This document shows, piece by piece, positions 1-9,076 of a stretch of 16,031 nt of DNA (position 1 is its first letter; each line of letters opens with the position of its first letter). Made by a program: the position numbers and the translations under genes. The stretch lies in contig DAHUZG010000292.1 in assembly GCA_027306715.1 (NCBI GenBank), positions 1-16,031 of the forward strand. The letters run 5' to 3'. The notes under the pieces are model-generated. The model saw only the letters and a list, made by a program, of their open reading frames with translations. It was not told the DNA's origin and ran no database searches. The stretch comes from Acidimicrobiaceae bacterium (lineage in GTDB: Bacteria > Actinomycetota > Acidimicrobiia > Acidimicrobiales > Bog-793).

Positions 1-2
1 CC

Positions 3-233
3 GACGCCGACATCGCACGTTTGCGCCGGATCCAGGACCTCACCGCAGCCGGGGTGAACCTCGAGGGCGTGCGTCGCATCCTCGAGCTCGAGCTCGAGCT
101 CGAGCGACTCGCCGGCGAGCTGCGACGCAGCAACGAGGCGGCGCGTGAGGCGGTGGAGGCGGCGCACCGCCACTACCGGCGCGAGCTCGTCCCGCTGCGC
201 GCCGAGCGCCTCCCGGCTCGCTGGCGGCCGTGA
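3..233 (+). CDS. hspR: HspR-type MerR-family heat-shock repressor, C-terminal part (5' end outside window)
   Basis: HspR represses chaperone genes (dnaK operon, clpB) in actinobacteria. Only the C-terminal 76 codons are present. The frame is open from base 3 and reads DADIARLRRIQDL, then GVNLEGVRRILELE. That is the second half of a MerR winged-helix domain, and the VNLEGVRRILELE part is typical of HspR. A short basic coiled-coil tail ends at TGA 231-233. The DNA-recognition helix lies upstream of the window. In many actinobacteria hspR closes a dnaK-grpE-dnaJ-hspR operon; here clpB follows 80 bases downstream on the same strand, so co-transcription is likely. An oddity is a stretch of alternating Leu-Glu encoded by four CTCGAG units. 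The family call is firm; the assignment to HspR rather than another MerR protein rests on this motif and on clpB next door. Confidence 0.82.
   Translation, partial: DADIARLRRIQDLTAAGVNLEGVRRILELELELERLAGELRRSNEAAREAVEAAHRHYRRELVPLRAERLPARWRP
81..104 (+). repeat. Hexanucleotide repeat CTCGAG x4 inside hspR
   Basis: Four perfect head-to-tail copies of CTCGAG encode the alternating Leu-Glu run at the start of the HspR coiled-coil tail. The unit is palindromic and keeps the frame, so copy-number changes would only lengthen or shorten the helix. Confidence 0.9.
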
Positions 234-258
234 ACGCGCCGGCGGCCGTGGGCGCGCC
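223..258 (+). repeat. 18-bp tandem duplication across the hspR stop codon
   Basis: Two adjacent 18-base units, GGCGGCCGTGAACGCGCC and GGCGGCCGTGGGCGCGCC, differ at two positions (AA versus GG). The first copy contains the hspR stop codon TGA at 231-233. The second copy has lost the stop and is non-coding. Confidence 0.9.
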
Positions 259-288
259 GAAGACGACCACCGGGAAGACGACCACCGG
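259..288 (+). repeat. 15-bp perfect tandem duplication in the hspR-clpB spacer
   Basis: Two identical 15-base units (GAAGACGACCACCGG) abut each other. They begin exactly where the 18-bp duplication at 223-258 ends. The whole spacer is therefore mostly two back-to-back duplications, followed by the clpB ribosome binding site region. A direct-repeat operator is possible but there is no independent support for it. Confidence 0.9.
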
Positions 289-313
289 ACCACGAGCAGG
301 GAAGAACTGAGAG

Positions 314-2806
314 ATGGCACTGGACCCGAATCGCTGGACCCTGAAGACCCAGGAGGCGCTGCAGTCCGCCTCGCAGCTCGCCGAGAGCTCGCACCACGCC
401 GAGGTGACGCCGCGGCACCTGCTGCTCGCCGCCCTCGGGCAAGAGGGCGGCGTCGCCGTGCCCGTGCTCGACCGCGTCGGGGTGGCACCGCTCGCGCTGC
501 GGAACAAGCTCACCGACGAGCTCGGCCGGCTGCCGAAGGCGTACGGGTCGGGGCAGCCCGGGCTCTCGCGCGAGCTGCGCGACGCCTTCGAGCGCGCCCA
601 GCAGTTCCAGCGCGAGCTTTCCGACGAGTACCTCTCGGTCGAGCACCTGCTGCTCGCCCTCGCCGGCGAGATCGGCGTCGACCGCGACAAGCTGATGGCG
701 GCGCTTCGCGAGGTTCGGGGCAGCCACCGCGTCACCTCCCAGCAGCCGGAGGAGAAGTACCAGGCCCTCGAGCGCTACAGCCGCGACCTCACCGACCTCG
801 CCCGGCGCGGCAAGCTCGATCCGGTCATCGGCCGCGACGAGGAGATCCGCCGGGTGATCCAGGTGCTCTCGCGCCGGACCAAGAACAACCCGGTGCTGAT
901 CGGCGAGCCCGGCGTCGGCAAGACCGCCATCGTCGAGGGCCTCGCCAACCGGATCGTCGAGGGCGACATCCCCGACGGGCTGCGGAACAAGCGCGTCCTC
1001 GCCCTCGACCTCTCCTCGATGGTCGCCGGGGCGAAGTACCGCGGCGAGTTCGAGGAGCGGCTCAAGGCCGTTCTGAAGGAGATCACCGACGCCGAGGGTG
1101 AGATCATCACCTTCCTCGACGAGCTGCACACGATCGTCGGCGCCGGCGCCGCCGAGGGCGCGATGGACGCCGGCAACATCATCAAGCCGATGCTCGCCCG
1201 CGGCGAGCTGCGCCTCGTCGGCGCGACGACCCTCGACGAGTACCGCAAGCACATCGAGAAGGACGCCGCGCTCGAGAGGCGCTTCCAGCCCGTCTACGTC
1301 GGGCCGCCCTCGGTCGAGGACACGATCGCCATCCTCCGCGGGCTGAAGGAGCGCTACGAGGTCCACCACGGCGTGCGCATCCAGGACGCCGCTCTCGTCG
1401 CCGCGGCGGTGCTCTCGGACCGCTACGTCACCGGGCGCTTCCTGCCGGACAAGGCGATCGACCTCGTCGACGAGGCCGCCAGCCGCCTGCGCATCGAGAT
1501 CGACTCGATGCCGACCGAGATCGACGTCGTCTCGCGGCGCATCCGCCAGCTCGAGATCGAGCGCGTCGCTCTCGAGAGCGAGACCGAGGCGGGTGCCCTC
1601 GAGCGACGGGACAGGATCGAGGAGGAGCTGGCGAACCTCCGCGAGCAGCTCAACGCGATGAGTGCGCATTGGCGCTCCGAACGCGAGGCGATCACCGCCA
1701 TCCGCGAGCTGAAGGGCCAGTACGAGGAACGCCGGGCCGCCGCCGAGCGCGAGGAGCGCGACGGCAACCTCGGCGCCGCGGCGCAGATCCGCTACGGCGA
1801 GCTGCCTGACCTCGAAGGTCGGATCTCCGAGGCGACCGAGCGGCTGTCGGGCCTGCAGGCCGAGCAGCGGATGCTGAAGGAGGAGGTCGACGCCGAGGAC
1901 GTCGCCGAGGTGGTCTCGCGCTGGACCGGGGTGCCGGTGACCCGGCTCATGGAGAGCGAGCTCGCCAAGCTCGTGCGGATGGAGCAGGTGCTGCACGAGC
2001 GCGTCGTCGGCCAGGACGAGGCGGTGCACGTCGTCGCCAACGCCATCCGTCGCAGCCGCGCCGGGCTGTCCGACCCGCGCCGGCCGATCGGCTCGTTCCT
2101 CTTCCTCGGCCCGACGGGCGTCGGCAAGACCGAGCTCGCCCGCTCGCTGGCGGTGTTCCTCTTCGACGACGAGCGGGCGATGGTCCGCATCGACATGGGG
2201 GAGTACCAGGAGAAGCACGCCGTCGCCCGGCTCGTCGGCGCGCCCCCCGGCTACGTCGGCTACGAGGAGGGCGGCCAGCTCACCGAGGCGGTCCGGCGGC
2301 GGCCGTACGCCGTGATCCTGCTCGACGAGATCGAGAAGGCCCACCCGGACGTCTTCAACATCTTGCTGCAGGTGCTCGACGACGGCCGGCTGACCGACGG
2401 CCAGGGTCGGACGGTCGACTTCACCAACACCGTCTTGATCATGACCTCGAACCTGAAGGGCGAGCCGATCGAGTACTTCAAGCCGGAGTTCGTCAACCGC
2501 ATCGACGAGATCGTCCGCTTCCAGCAGCTGCAACGGGCGGACCTCGCCAAGATCGTCGACATCCAGCTCGCCGAGCTCGCCGCGCGGCTCGAGGCGCGGC
2601 GCCTCGAGCTCGAGGTGACGCCGGCGGCACGCGAGCTGCTCGCCGAGCGCGGCTACGACCCGGTGTTCGGGGCGCGGCCCCTGAAGCGGGTGATCCAGCG
2701 CCAGCTCGGCGACTCACTGGCGCTGGCGCTGCTCGAAGGGCAGTTCCACGACGGCGACACGGTCCGCGTCGACGCCGGCGGCGGCGAGCTCGTGATGTCG
2801 TCCTGA
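314..2806 (+). CDS. clpB: ClpB, Hsp100 protein disaggregase
   Basis: ClpB is a cytoplasmic hexameric AAA+ ATPase that works with DnaK/DnaJ/GrpE to pull proteins out of aggregates. The 830 residues show an N-terminal Clp repeat domain (about 5-145) and a first AAA+ domain with Walker A GEPGVGKT (197-204), pore loop KYRG (241-244) and Walker B FLDE (267-270). A coiled-coil middle domain follows (about 395-520). The second AAA+ domain has Walker A GPTGVGKT (599-606), pore loop GYVGY and Walker B LLDE (669-672), then NRIDE and sensor-2 GARPLKR. The middle domain separates ClpB from ClpC/ClpA. The ATG follows GGGAAGAA. The stretch between TSN (711-713) and FKPEF (722-726) is about 20 residues shorter than I recall for E. 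coli ClpB. Its place after hspR suggests HspR control, but I see no clear HAIR operator (CTTGAGT-N7-ACTCAAG type) in the 80-base spacer. Confidence 0.97.
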   Translation: MALDPNRWTLKTQEALQSASQLAESSHHAEVTPRHLLLAALGQEGGVAVPVLDRVGVAPLALRNKLTDELGRLPKAYGSGQPGLSRELRDAFERAQQFQRELSDEYLSVEHLLLALAGEIGVDRDKLMAALREVRGSHRVTSQQPEEKYQALERYSRDLTDLARRGKLDPVIGRDEEIRRVIQVLSRRTKNNPVLIGEPGVGKTAIVEGLANRIVEGDIPDGLRNKRVLALDLSSMVAGAKYRGEFEERLKAVLKEITDAEGEIITFLDELHTIVGAGAAEGAMDAGNIIKPMLARGELRLVGATTLDEYRKHIEKDAALERRFQPVYVGPPSVEDTIAILRGLKERYEVHHGVRIQDAALVAAAVLSDRYVTGRFLPDKAIDLVDEAASRLRIEIDSMPTEIDVVSRRIRQLEIERVALESETEAGALERRDRIEEELANLREQLNAMSAHWRSEREAITAIRELKGQYEERRAAAEREERDGNLGAAAQIRYGELPDLEGRISEATERLSGLQAEQRMLKEEVDAEDVAEVVSRWTGVPVTRLMESELAKLVRMEQVLHERVVGQDEAVHVVANAIRRSRAGLSDPRRPIGSFLFLGPTGVGKTELARSLAVFLFDDERAMVRIDMGEYQEKHAVARLVGAPPGYVGYEEGGQLTEAVRRRPYAVILLDEIEKAHPDVFNILLQVLDDGRLTDGQGRTVDFTNTVLIMTSNLKGEPIEYFKPEFVNRIDEIVRFQQLQRADLAKIVDIQLAELAARLEARRLELEVTPAARELLAERGYDPVFGARPLKRVIQRQLGDSLALALLEGQFHDGDTVRVDAGGGELVMSS

Positions 2807-2822
2807 TGATCGTGATGCCCTC

Positions 2823-2837
2823 CTCGGCCGGTCCGAG
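2823..2837. terminator. Possible small hairpin between convergent clpB and the membrane-protein gene
   Basis: CTCGG and CCGAG form a 5-bp stem around a 5-base loop, in the 36-base gap between two convergent genes. There is no T-tract. Bidirectional termination is plausible from its position only. Confidence 0.25.
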
Positions 2838-2842
2838 CGCAG

Positions 2843-3628
2843 CTACGGCGCCAGGCCGTCCTCGGCCGGCGGCGTCACCGCCGTGGGCGCCGTCGGCATC
2901 CCGCCGCTCTCGGCGCGTGGAGCCGTCGAGACCCTCGCCGGCGATGGCGCCGGCGGTGGGGGTGCCAGAAGCGGCGCAGGCTCCTCGTCGCGACCGGTGG
3001 CGTCGTGGCCGGTGGCGACGAGCCGCATCGGCACGGTCGCCGAGCGGCTGATCGACCGGCGCGCCGCCGGACCGAGCGGCACCACGGCGCCGCCGTGGGC
3101 GGCGAGCACCACACCCATCCCGCCGAAGAGCGCGAGCAGGAGCCCCGAGCCGAGCCCCGAGCCGGCGACATGCTCGAGCGCGTGCAGCGGGGTCGCCGGG
3201 CGGAGGTATCCGCGGCCGTAGAGCACCGGCCAGGCGAAAACCCCGATCGCCAGCCAGGCGCCGCAGACGGCGGCCACTGCTGCGAGCAGCGCCGAGCGCG
3301 TACGGCGCGCCGCCAGACGGGCCGGCGAGCCGGCGGCGATCACGAGCAGCCCGGCGACGAGGGCGATCGCGCCGGGGACGAGGCCGAGCAGCGCATGGGC
3401 AAGGTTCCAGTGCCAGGCGGCGCTGCCGTCGGCGCTGTAGCCGAACGCCGGGCCGGCGTAGGGCACCATCGCCGCCCACAGCCCGAGGAGGGCGATCACC
3501 GCCCCCACCGGGGCCGCCCCGGCTCCGACCGTGCGCGACGGGATCGCCGCCTGCGCCACCCTGGTTGCGGGCTCCCTGCGGTACCCGCCCACGACGGGAT
3601 CTCCCACGACGGGATCTACAGCCGCCAT
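2843..3628 (-). CDS. Four-helix membrane protein of unknown function
   Basis: I do not recognise a named family. The 261-residue protein has about 35 N-terminal residues and then four hydrophobic segments at about 36-56, 76-99, 112-136 and 157-178. A long Pro/Ala/Thr-rich tail (about 200-261) is probably disordered. Between helices 1 and 2 lies a W-H-W-N-L-A-H segment with conserved-looking aromatic and His residues. A short loop with GYLRP and HALEH precedes helix 4. I chose ATG 3626-3628 because AGGAGG stands five bases before it; an upstream in-frame GTG at 3688 would add 20 residues but lacks such a site. The N-terminus contains a duplicated segment (DPVVG twice), matching a 15-bp tandem repeat. 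The gene converges on clpB and diverges from purA, so it is probably a single-gene transcript. Confidence 0.75.
   Translation of the reverse strand: MAAVDPVVGDPVVGGYRREPATRVAQAAIPSRTVGAGAAPVGAVIALLGLWAAMVPYAGPAFGYSADGSAAWHWNLAHALLGLVPGAIALVAGLLVIAAGSPARLAARRTRSALLAAVAAVCGAWLAIGVFAWPVLYGRGYLRPATPLHALEHVAGSGLGSGLLLALFGGMGVVLAAHGGAVVPLGPAARRSISRSATVPMRLVATGHDATGRDEEPAPLLAPPPPAPSPARVSTAPRAESGGMPTAPTAVTPPAEDGLAP
3141..3164 (-). repeat. 12-bp perfect tandem duplication in the membrane-protein gene
   Basis: AGCCCCGAGCCG occurs twice head to tail on the + strand. On the coding strand it gives the GSGLGSGL segment just before the fourth predicted membrane helix. Confidence 0.85.
3588..3617 (-). repeat. 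15-bp perfect tandem duplication at the 5' end of the membrane-protein gene
   Basis: CCCACGACGGGATCT occurs twice head to tail. It encodes the repeated DPVVG in the first 15 residues of the protein, so the frame is kept. Confidence 0.9.
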
Positions 3629-3916
3629 CACGACCTCCTCGGGTCGACTGCTCGCCGGCGACGCGACACCCGCGCCGCCGGCCCGCACGGCCGACTCTCC
3701 GGCACTTTCCGTGGGGACGTACCCGGTCCTGGTGGCGATCTAACACCGATCCGACAACACCGATCCGACACGACGAGCGGCGCTCCCCCTCGCCCTGCTT
3801 CCCGCCGCCGGCCCGCCGCGCCCGGCGGCTCGGGTACCATCCAGCGCCGGGGCGGACGGCCGCCCTTCGCCGCGGTGACCGTGCCGGGCGACGCAGCCGA
3901 GCCGGAAGGGGCACGC
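3629..3916. promoter_or_regulatory. Divergent intergenic region between the membrane-protein gene and purA
   Basis: This 288-base gap, the longest in the window, has no convincing gene. It holds a perfect 14-bp direct repeat (3743-3770) and a TACCAT that could serve as a -10 box for purA (3835-3840), which would give a leader of about 70 bases. I see no clear -35 box. GGAAGGGG (3904-3911) stands six bases ahead of the purA GTG. No purine riboswitch fold was recognisable by eye. The region must carry the promoters for both flanking genes, but the exact sites are guesses. Confidence 0.45.
3743..3770 (+). repeat. 14-bp perfect direct repeat upstream of purA
   Basis: ACACCGATCCGACA occurs twice without a gap in the divergent spacer, about 150 bases before the purA start. 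It is non-coding. It could be a tandem operator for a regulator of either gene, or just another of the slippage-type duplications in this window. Confidence 0.85.
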
Positions 3917-5197
<1,281 letters not shown>

Positions 5198-5233
5198 GGC
5201 TGCCGGGAGGCTGGCAGCGGGAACGAGCCCGGC

Positions 5234-6508
5234 GTGACCGTCTGCGTCGTCGGCTCGGGGGCGCGCGAGCACGCCCTGGCGCTCGCCCTCGCCCGCTCCG
5301 AGGACGTCGTCGTCGCGCCCGGCAACCCCGGCACCGAGGGCCTCTCGGCGCAAGGGCACCGCATCTCCCGCAGCGACCTCGACCCCGCCGCGATCGAGGC
5401 GGAGCTGTTCGTCGTCGGCCCCGAGCAGCCGCTCGTCGACGGGCTCGGCGACCGGCTGCGGGCGCTCGGGCGGGCGGTGCTCGGACCCGGTGCCGACGGC
5501 GCCCGTCTCGAGGGGTCGAAGGCCTTCATGAAGCAGCTCTGCGCCGAGGCGGGTGTGCCGACGGCGCGTTTCGGGGTCTTCGACGAGTACGAGCCGGCGC
5601 GGATGTTCCTGCGCTCGCTGCCCGGCCCCTACGTCGTCAAGACCGACGGCCTCGCAGCCGGCAAGGGCGTGCTCGTCACCGAGAATCTCGGCGAGGCCCT
5701 CGCCGACGTCGAGGCCAAGCTCGCCGGGCGTAGCTTCGGCGAGGCCGGGCGGAAGGTCGTGATCGAAGAAGCCCTGGCCGGTCCCGAGCTGTCGCTGCTC
5801 GTGCTCACCGACGGGCGCCGCGTCGTGCCGTTGCCGCCGGCACAGGACCACAAGCGTCTCGCTGACCACGACGAAGGTCCGAACACCGGTGGGATGGGCG
5901 CCTACTCGCCGGTGCCCGTCGCCGGCCCTGCGGTGGTCGACGCTGTCGTCGAGTCGATCGTCGAGCCGGCGCTGGCGCGGCTGCGGCGGCTCGGGATCGA
6001 CTACCGCGGCGTGCTCTATGCCGGCTGCATGCTCACCGAGAGCGGCCCGCAGCTGCTCGAGTTCAACGTGCGCTTCGGCGACCCCGAGGCCGAGGTGGTC
6101 CTCGCCTGTCTCGGTGGCGACGTCGCCGCGGCGCTGCGGCACGCGGCGAGCGGCCACGCCCGCGATCTCGAGCCCGCTCCCGCGCGCGCCGCTCTCTGCG
6201 TGGTGCTCGCGGCGGCAGGGTACCCCGAGTCGCCGCGGGCGGGCGATCCCATCGAGGAGCTGGACCGAGCGGGTACCGTCGAGGGCGTGAGCGTGCTCCA
6301 TGCCGGGACCTCCCGCGGCCGGGACGGGGTGCTGCGGACCGCAGGCGGACGAGTCCTCGCCGTCACGGCGACTGCCGCCGGCCTGGCCGAGGCCCGGCGG
6401 AGAGCCTACGAGGCGGTCGAGCTCGTCGGCTTCGAAGGCATGCAGTTCCGCCGCGACATCGGCGCCGCCGCCGCCGGGGCTGCTGCGGACGAGAGGGGCC
6501 GGCGGTGA
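5234..6508 (+). CDS. purD: Phosphoribosylamine-glycine ligase (GAR synthetase)
   Basis: PurD couples 5-phosphoribosylamine to glycine with ATP, the second step of de novo purine synthesis. The 424-residue protein has the N-terminal GSGAREHA (7-14), an ATP-grasp core with KTDGLAAGKGV (136-146) and NTGGMGAYSP (217-226), and the metal-binding EFNVRFGDPE (276-285). The C-terminal domain has the usual length. It starts with GTG directly at the family motif; the upstream sequence has only modest ribosome-binding character, which fits coupling to purA 36 bases before. Its stop codon overlaps the purB start by four bases (GTGA). Confidence 0.97.
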   Translation: MTVCVVGSGAREHALALALARSEDVVVAPGNPGTEGLSAQGHRISRSDLDPAAIEAELFVVGPEQPLVDGLGDRLRALGRAVLGPGADGARLEGSKAFMKQLCAEAGVPTARFGVFDEYEPARMFLRSLPGPYVVKTDGLAAGKGVLVTENLGEALADVEAKLAGRSFGEAGRKVVIEEALAGPELSLLVLTDGRRVVPLPPAQDHKRLADHDEGPNTGGMGAYSPVPVAGPAVVDAVVESIVEPALARLRRLGIDYRGVLYAGCMLTESGPQLLEFNVRFGDPEAEVVLACLGGDVAAALRHAASGHARDLEPAPARAALCVVLAAAGYPESPRAGDPIEELDRAGTVEGVSVLHAGTSRGRDGVLRTAGGRVLAVTATAAGLAEARRRAYEAVELVGFEGMQFRRDIGAAAAGAAADERGRR

Positions 6509-7875
6509 TCGAGCGCTACTCGCTGCCGGAGATGGCGGCGCTGTTCAGCGACGAGGCACGGCTCCGGGGCTGGCTCGAGGTCGAGATCCTCGCCGCCGGG
6601 GCCCTCGCCAAGCTCGGCGCCCTCGACCCGGCCCATGCCGCGGCGATCCGCCGGCGCGCGCCGGTGGTCGACGCCGACTTCCTCGCCGCGGTGGCGGCGC
6701 GTGAGGCCGTCACCGACCACGACGTCGCCGCCTTCGTCGACGTCGCCCAGGAGCGAATCGGGCCGCCGGCCGGCTCCTACCTGCACTACGGCCTCACCTC
6801 GAGCGACGTCGTCGACACCGCGACCTCGGTCGTGCTCGTTCGTGCCGCCGATCTTCTCATCGAGGCCGCCGGGGCGCTCCTGGCGGCGCTGGTGCGGCGC
6901 GCCCGCGAGCACGCCGTCACCCCGATGCTCGGCCGCACCCACGGCATCCACGCCGAGCCGACCACCTTCGGGGCCAAGCTGGCGCTGTTCGCCCTGCAGG
7001 TCGAGCGGGACCGGGAGCGGCTGCGCCGGGCGCGCCGCGCCGTCGCCGTCGGCAAGCTGTCGGGCGCCGTCGGCACGTACTCGAACGTCGATCCCCGCGT
7101 CGAGGAGCTCGTCTGTGCGGACCTCGGGCTCGCCGCCGTCCCCGCCAGCCAGGTCATCGCCCGGGATCGCCACGCCGAGTACTTGTACGCCTGTACCTCC
7201 GTCGGGACGACGGTCGAGGCGCTGGCGCTCGAGATCCGGCTGCTGCAGCAGAGCGAGATCGGCGAGACCGAGGAACCTTTCGGCGCCGGCCAGAAGGGCT
7301 CGTCGGCGATGCCCCACAAGCGCAACCCGATCACGAGCGAGCGCCTCACCGGCATAGCCCGCCTGCTTCGTGGCAACCTCGTCGCCGGCTTCGAGGACGT
7401 GGCGCTCTGGCACGAGCGCGACATCTCCCACAGCTCGGTGGAGCGCGTCGTGCTGCCCGACTCGAGCCTGCTCGCCTACTACGCACTGCGGCGGGCGGCG
7501 CGCCTTGTCGACGGCCTCGTCGTGCACAGCGCGAGGATGCGCGAGAACCTTGTCACGAACAGCCTCGGGCTGGTGTTCTCCCAGCCGGTGCTGCTCGCTC
7601 TCGTCGCCGGCGGGTTGAGCCGCGACAGCGCCTACCGCGTCGTCCAACAGGCGGCGCGCGCCGCTGTCGAGAGCCGGACCGGCCTACGCGCCGCGCTCGA
7701 GGCCGACGGCGAGCTTGCCGGGCTGCTCGCGCCACGCCCCCTCGAGGAGGTCCTCGACAGGGCCTTTGACCTCGATCGCTCGCTGCGCCACGCCGGTCGT
7801 GCGGTCGAGGCGCTCGACGCCATCGCCGACCTCCCCGGGAGCGGCGACCCCACTGCCGCCGGCAGCGAGCCCTGA
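6505..7875 (+). CDS. purB: Adenylosuccinate lyase
   Basis: PurB removes fumarate from SAICAR and from adenylosuccinate, so it acts both in the main pathway and in the AMP branch served by PurA. At 456 residues it fits the fumarase/aspartase superfamily. Visible motifs are HYGLTSSDVVDT (from residue 94), GRTHGIHAEP with the likely proton-transfer His146, and the signature loop GSSAMPHKRNP (265-275), which carries the catalytic serine. The GTG start overlaps the purD stop (GTGA, 6505-6508). The purB stop shares one base with the purC ATG (TGATG). A short acidic low-complexity tail ends the protein. Confidence 0.97.
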   Translation: MIERYSLPEMAALFSDEARLRGWLEVEILAAGALAKLGALDPAHAAAIRRRAPVVDADFLAAVAAREAVTDHDVAAFVDVAQERIGPPAGSYLHYGLTSSDVVDTATSVVLVRAADLLIEAAGALLAALVRRAREHAVTPMLGRTHGIHAEPTTFGAKLALFALQVERDRERLRRARRAVAVGKLSGAVGTYSNVDPRVEELVCADLGLAAVPASQVIARDRHAEYLYACTSVGTTVEALALEIRLLQQSEIGETEEPFGAGQKGSSAMPHKRNPITSERLTGIARLLRGNLVAGFEDVALWHERDISHSSVERVVLPDSSLLAYYALRRAARLVDGLVVHSARMRENLVTNSLGLVFSQPVLLALVAGGLSRDSAYRVVQQAARAAVESRTGLRAALEADGELAGLLAPRPLEEVLDRAFDLDRSLRHAGRAVEALDAIADLPGSGDPTAAGSEP

Positions 7876-8765
7876 TGCTGGCGCTGCTCTACTCCGGCAA
7901 GGTGCGCGACGTCTTTGACGCCGGCGACGGTTTGCTCCTCATGGTCGCCTCCGACCGCATCTCCGCCTTCGACCACGTCTTCGCCGAGCCGGTGCCGGAC
8001 AAGGGCCGGGTGCTGACGGCGATGACGGCCTTCTGGTGCGGCGAGCTCGCCGACGTCGCGCCGAACCACCTCGTGAGCGCCGACCCGGCGGCGCTGCCGC
8101 CCGAGGCCGGCGAGATCGGTGACCTCGCAGGGCGGGCGATGCTCGTGAGGCGGGCGGAGATGCTGCCTCTCGAGTGCATCGTGCGCGGCTACCTCGCCGG
8201 CTCTGCCTGGAAGGAGTACCGCGCCCACGGAACGATGCACGGCGAGCCCCTGCCCCCCGGCCTGCTCGAGGCGAGCGAGCTCCCCGAGCCGGTGTTCACG
8301 CCCTCGACCAAGGCGGTCACCGGGCACGACGAGAACGTGAGCTTCGCTCAGGCGCGCTCGCTCGTCGGCTCGGACGCCGCCGAGGAGGCACGCCGGATCT
8401 GCCTTGCCGCCTACCGTTGCGCCGCCGGGCGCGCCCGCCGGTGCGGGATCGTCATCGCCGACACCAAGCTCGAGCTCGGCTTCATCGACGACGGGCTCGT
8501 CATCTGCGACGAAGTGCTCACCCCTGACTCGAGCCGCTTCTGGCCGGCCGAGGCCTGGCGACCGGGCGCCAGCCCGCCCTCGTTCGACAAGCAACCGGTG
8601 CGCGACTGGGCGGAAAGGAGCGGCTGGGACAAGACGTCGCTGCCGCCGCCGCTGCCCGACGACGTGGTCGCCGCCACCCGGCAGCGCTACGTGCGGGCCT
8701 ACGAGCAGCTCACCGGATCGAGCTTCGCCAGCTGGTGGGGCGTTCGGGAGGAGGAGGCGTCGTGA
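7875..8765 (+). CDS. purC: Phosphoribosylaminoimidazole-succinocarboxamide synthase (SAICAR synthetase)
   Basis: PurC condenses CAIR with aspartate using ATP; its product SAICAR is the substrate of PurB, encoded just upstream. The 296 residues contain SGKVRDVFD (7-15), VASDRISAFDHVF, PDKGRVLT, ECIVRGYLAGSAWKEY, FTPSTKA, HDENVSF, ADTKLELGF and DEVLTPDSSRFWP, all typical of the family form seen in actinobacteria. The ATG begins on the last base of the purB stop, and the N-terminus is compact, with only six residues before the SGK motif. The stop overlaps the purS GTG by four bases. Confidence 0.97.
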   Translation: MLALLYSGKVRDVFDAGDGLLLMVASDRISAFDHVFAEPVPDKGRVLTAMTAFWCGELADVAPNHLVSADPAALPPEAGEIGDLAGRAMLVRRAEMLPLECIVRGYLAGSAWKEYRAHGTMHGEPLPPGLLEASELPEPVFTPSTKAVTGHDENVSFAQARSLVGSDAAEEARRICLAAYRCAAGRARRCGIVIADTKLELGFIDDGLVICDEVLTPDSSRFWPAEAWRPGASPPSFDKQPVRDWAERSGWDKTSLPPPLPDDVVAATRQRYVRAYEQLTGSSFASWWGVREEEAS

Positions 8766-9076
8766 CTCGGTACGGGGTGCTGGCAGAGGTGCGCGGGCTC
8801 GACGGGCTCGCCGACCCCGAAGGGCTGGCCGTCGAGCGGGCGCTGCCGGCCCTCGGCTTCGCCGGGATCAGCGAGGTCCGCGTCGGCAAGGCGATCCGCT
8901 TCGTCGTCGAGGCCGACGACGAAGCCGCCGCATGCGCCGTCGCCGGGCAGCTCTGCGAGAAGCTGCTCGCCAACCCCGTGATCGAGCGCTCGAGCGTCTC
9001 GGTGCCGGCGCTCGCTGACCAGGCGGACCGGGCGCCGGGCGCCGAGGCGCCGGGCAGCGAAGGCGCCGGGCGGTGA
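8762..9076 (+). CDS. purS: FGAM synthase subunit PurS
   Basis: PurS is the small subunit that bridges PurQ and PurL in the three-part FGAM synthase of most non-proteobacteria. Residues 1-80 match the family, including DPEGLAVERALPALGF, VRVGKAIRF and CEKLLANPVIE. About 24 further residues, rich in Ala, Gly, Pro and Glu, make it longer (104) than the usual 80-85. I chose the GTG at 8762, which overlaps the purC stop (GTGA) and is preceded by GGGAGGAGGAGG, rather than an earlier in-frame start at 8735 inside purC. The stop overlaps the purQ start by four bases. The tail has no visible function. Confidence 0.95.
   Translation: MTRYGVLAEVRGLDGLADPEGLAVERALPALGFAGISEVRVGKAIRFVVEADDEAAACAVAGQLCEKLLANPVIERSSVSVPALADQADRAPGAEAPGSEGAGR

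Noticed and set aside
173..2533. Long open frame (786 codons) on the - strand opposite clpB
   Set aside because: It is a composition shadow: the codon bias of a GC-rich gene keeps the opposite strand open. The translation is rich in Leu, Val, Asp and Gly without any domain, and clpB is certain.
3005..3916. N-terminal extension of the purA frame by about 300 residues
   Set aside because: The extension is Arg-rich, overlaps the membrane-protein gene and the divergent spacer, and the good ribosome binding site is at 3904-3911.
3629..3916. Purine riboswitch ahead of purA
   Set aside because: No purine aptamer core or three-way junction could be recognised by eye.
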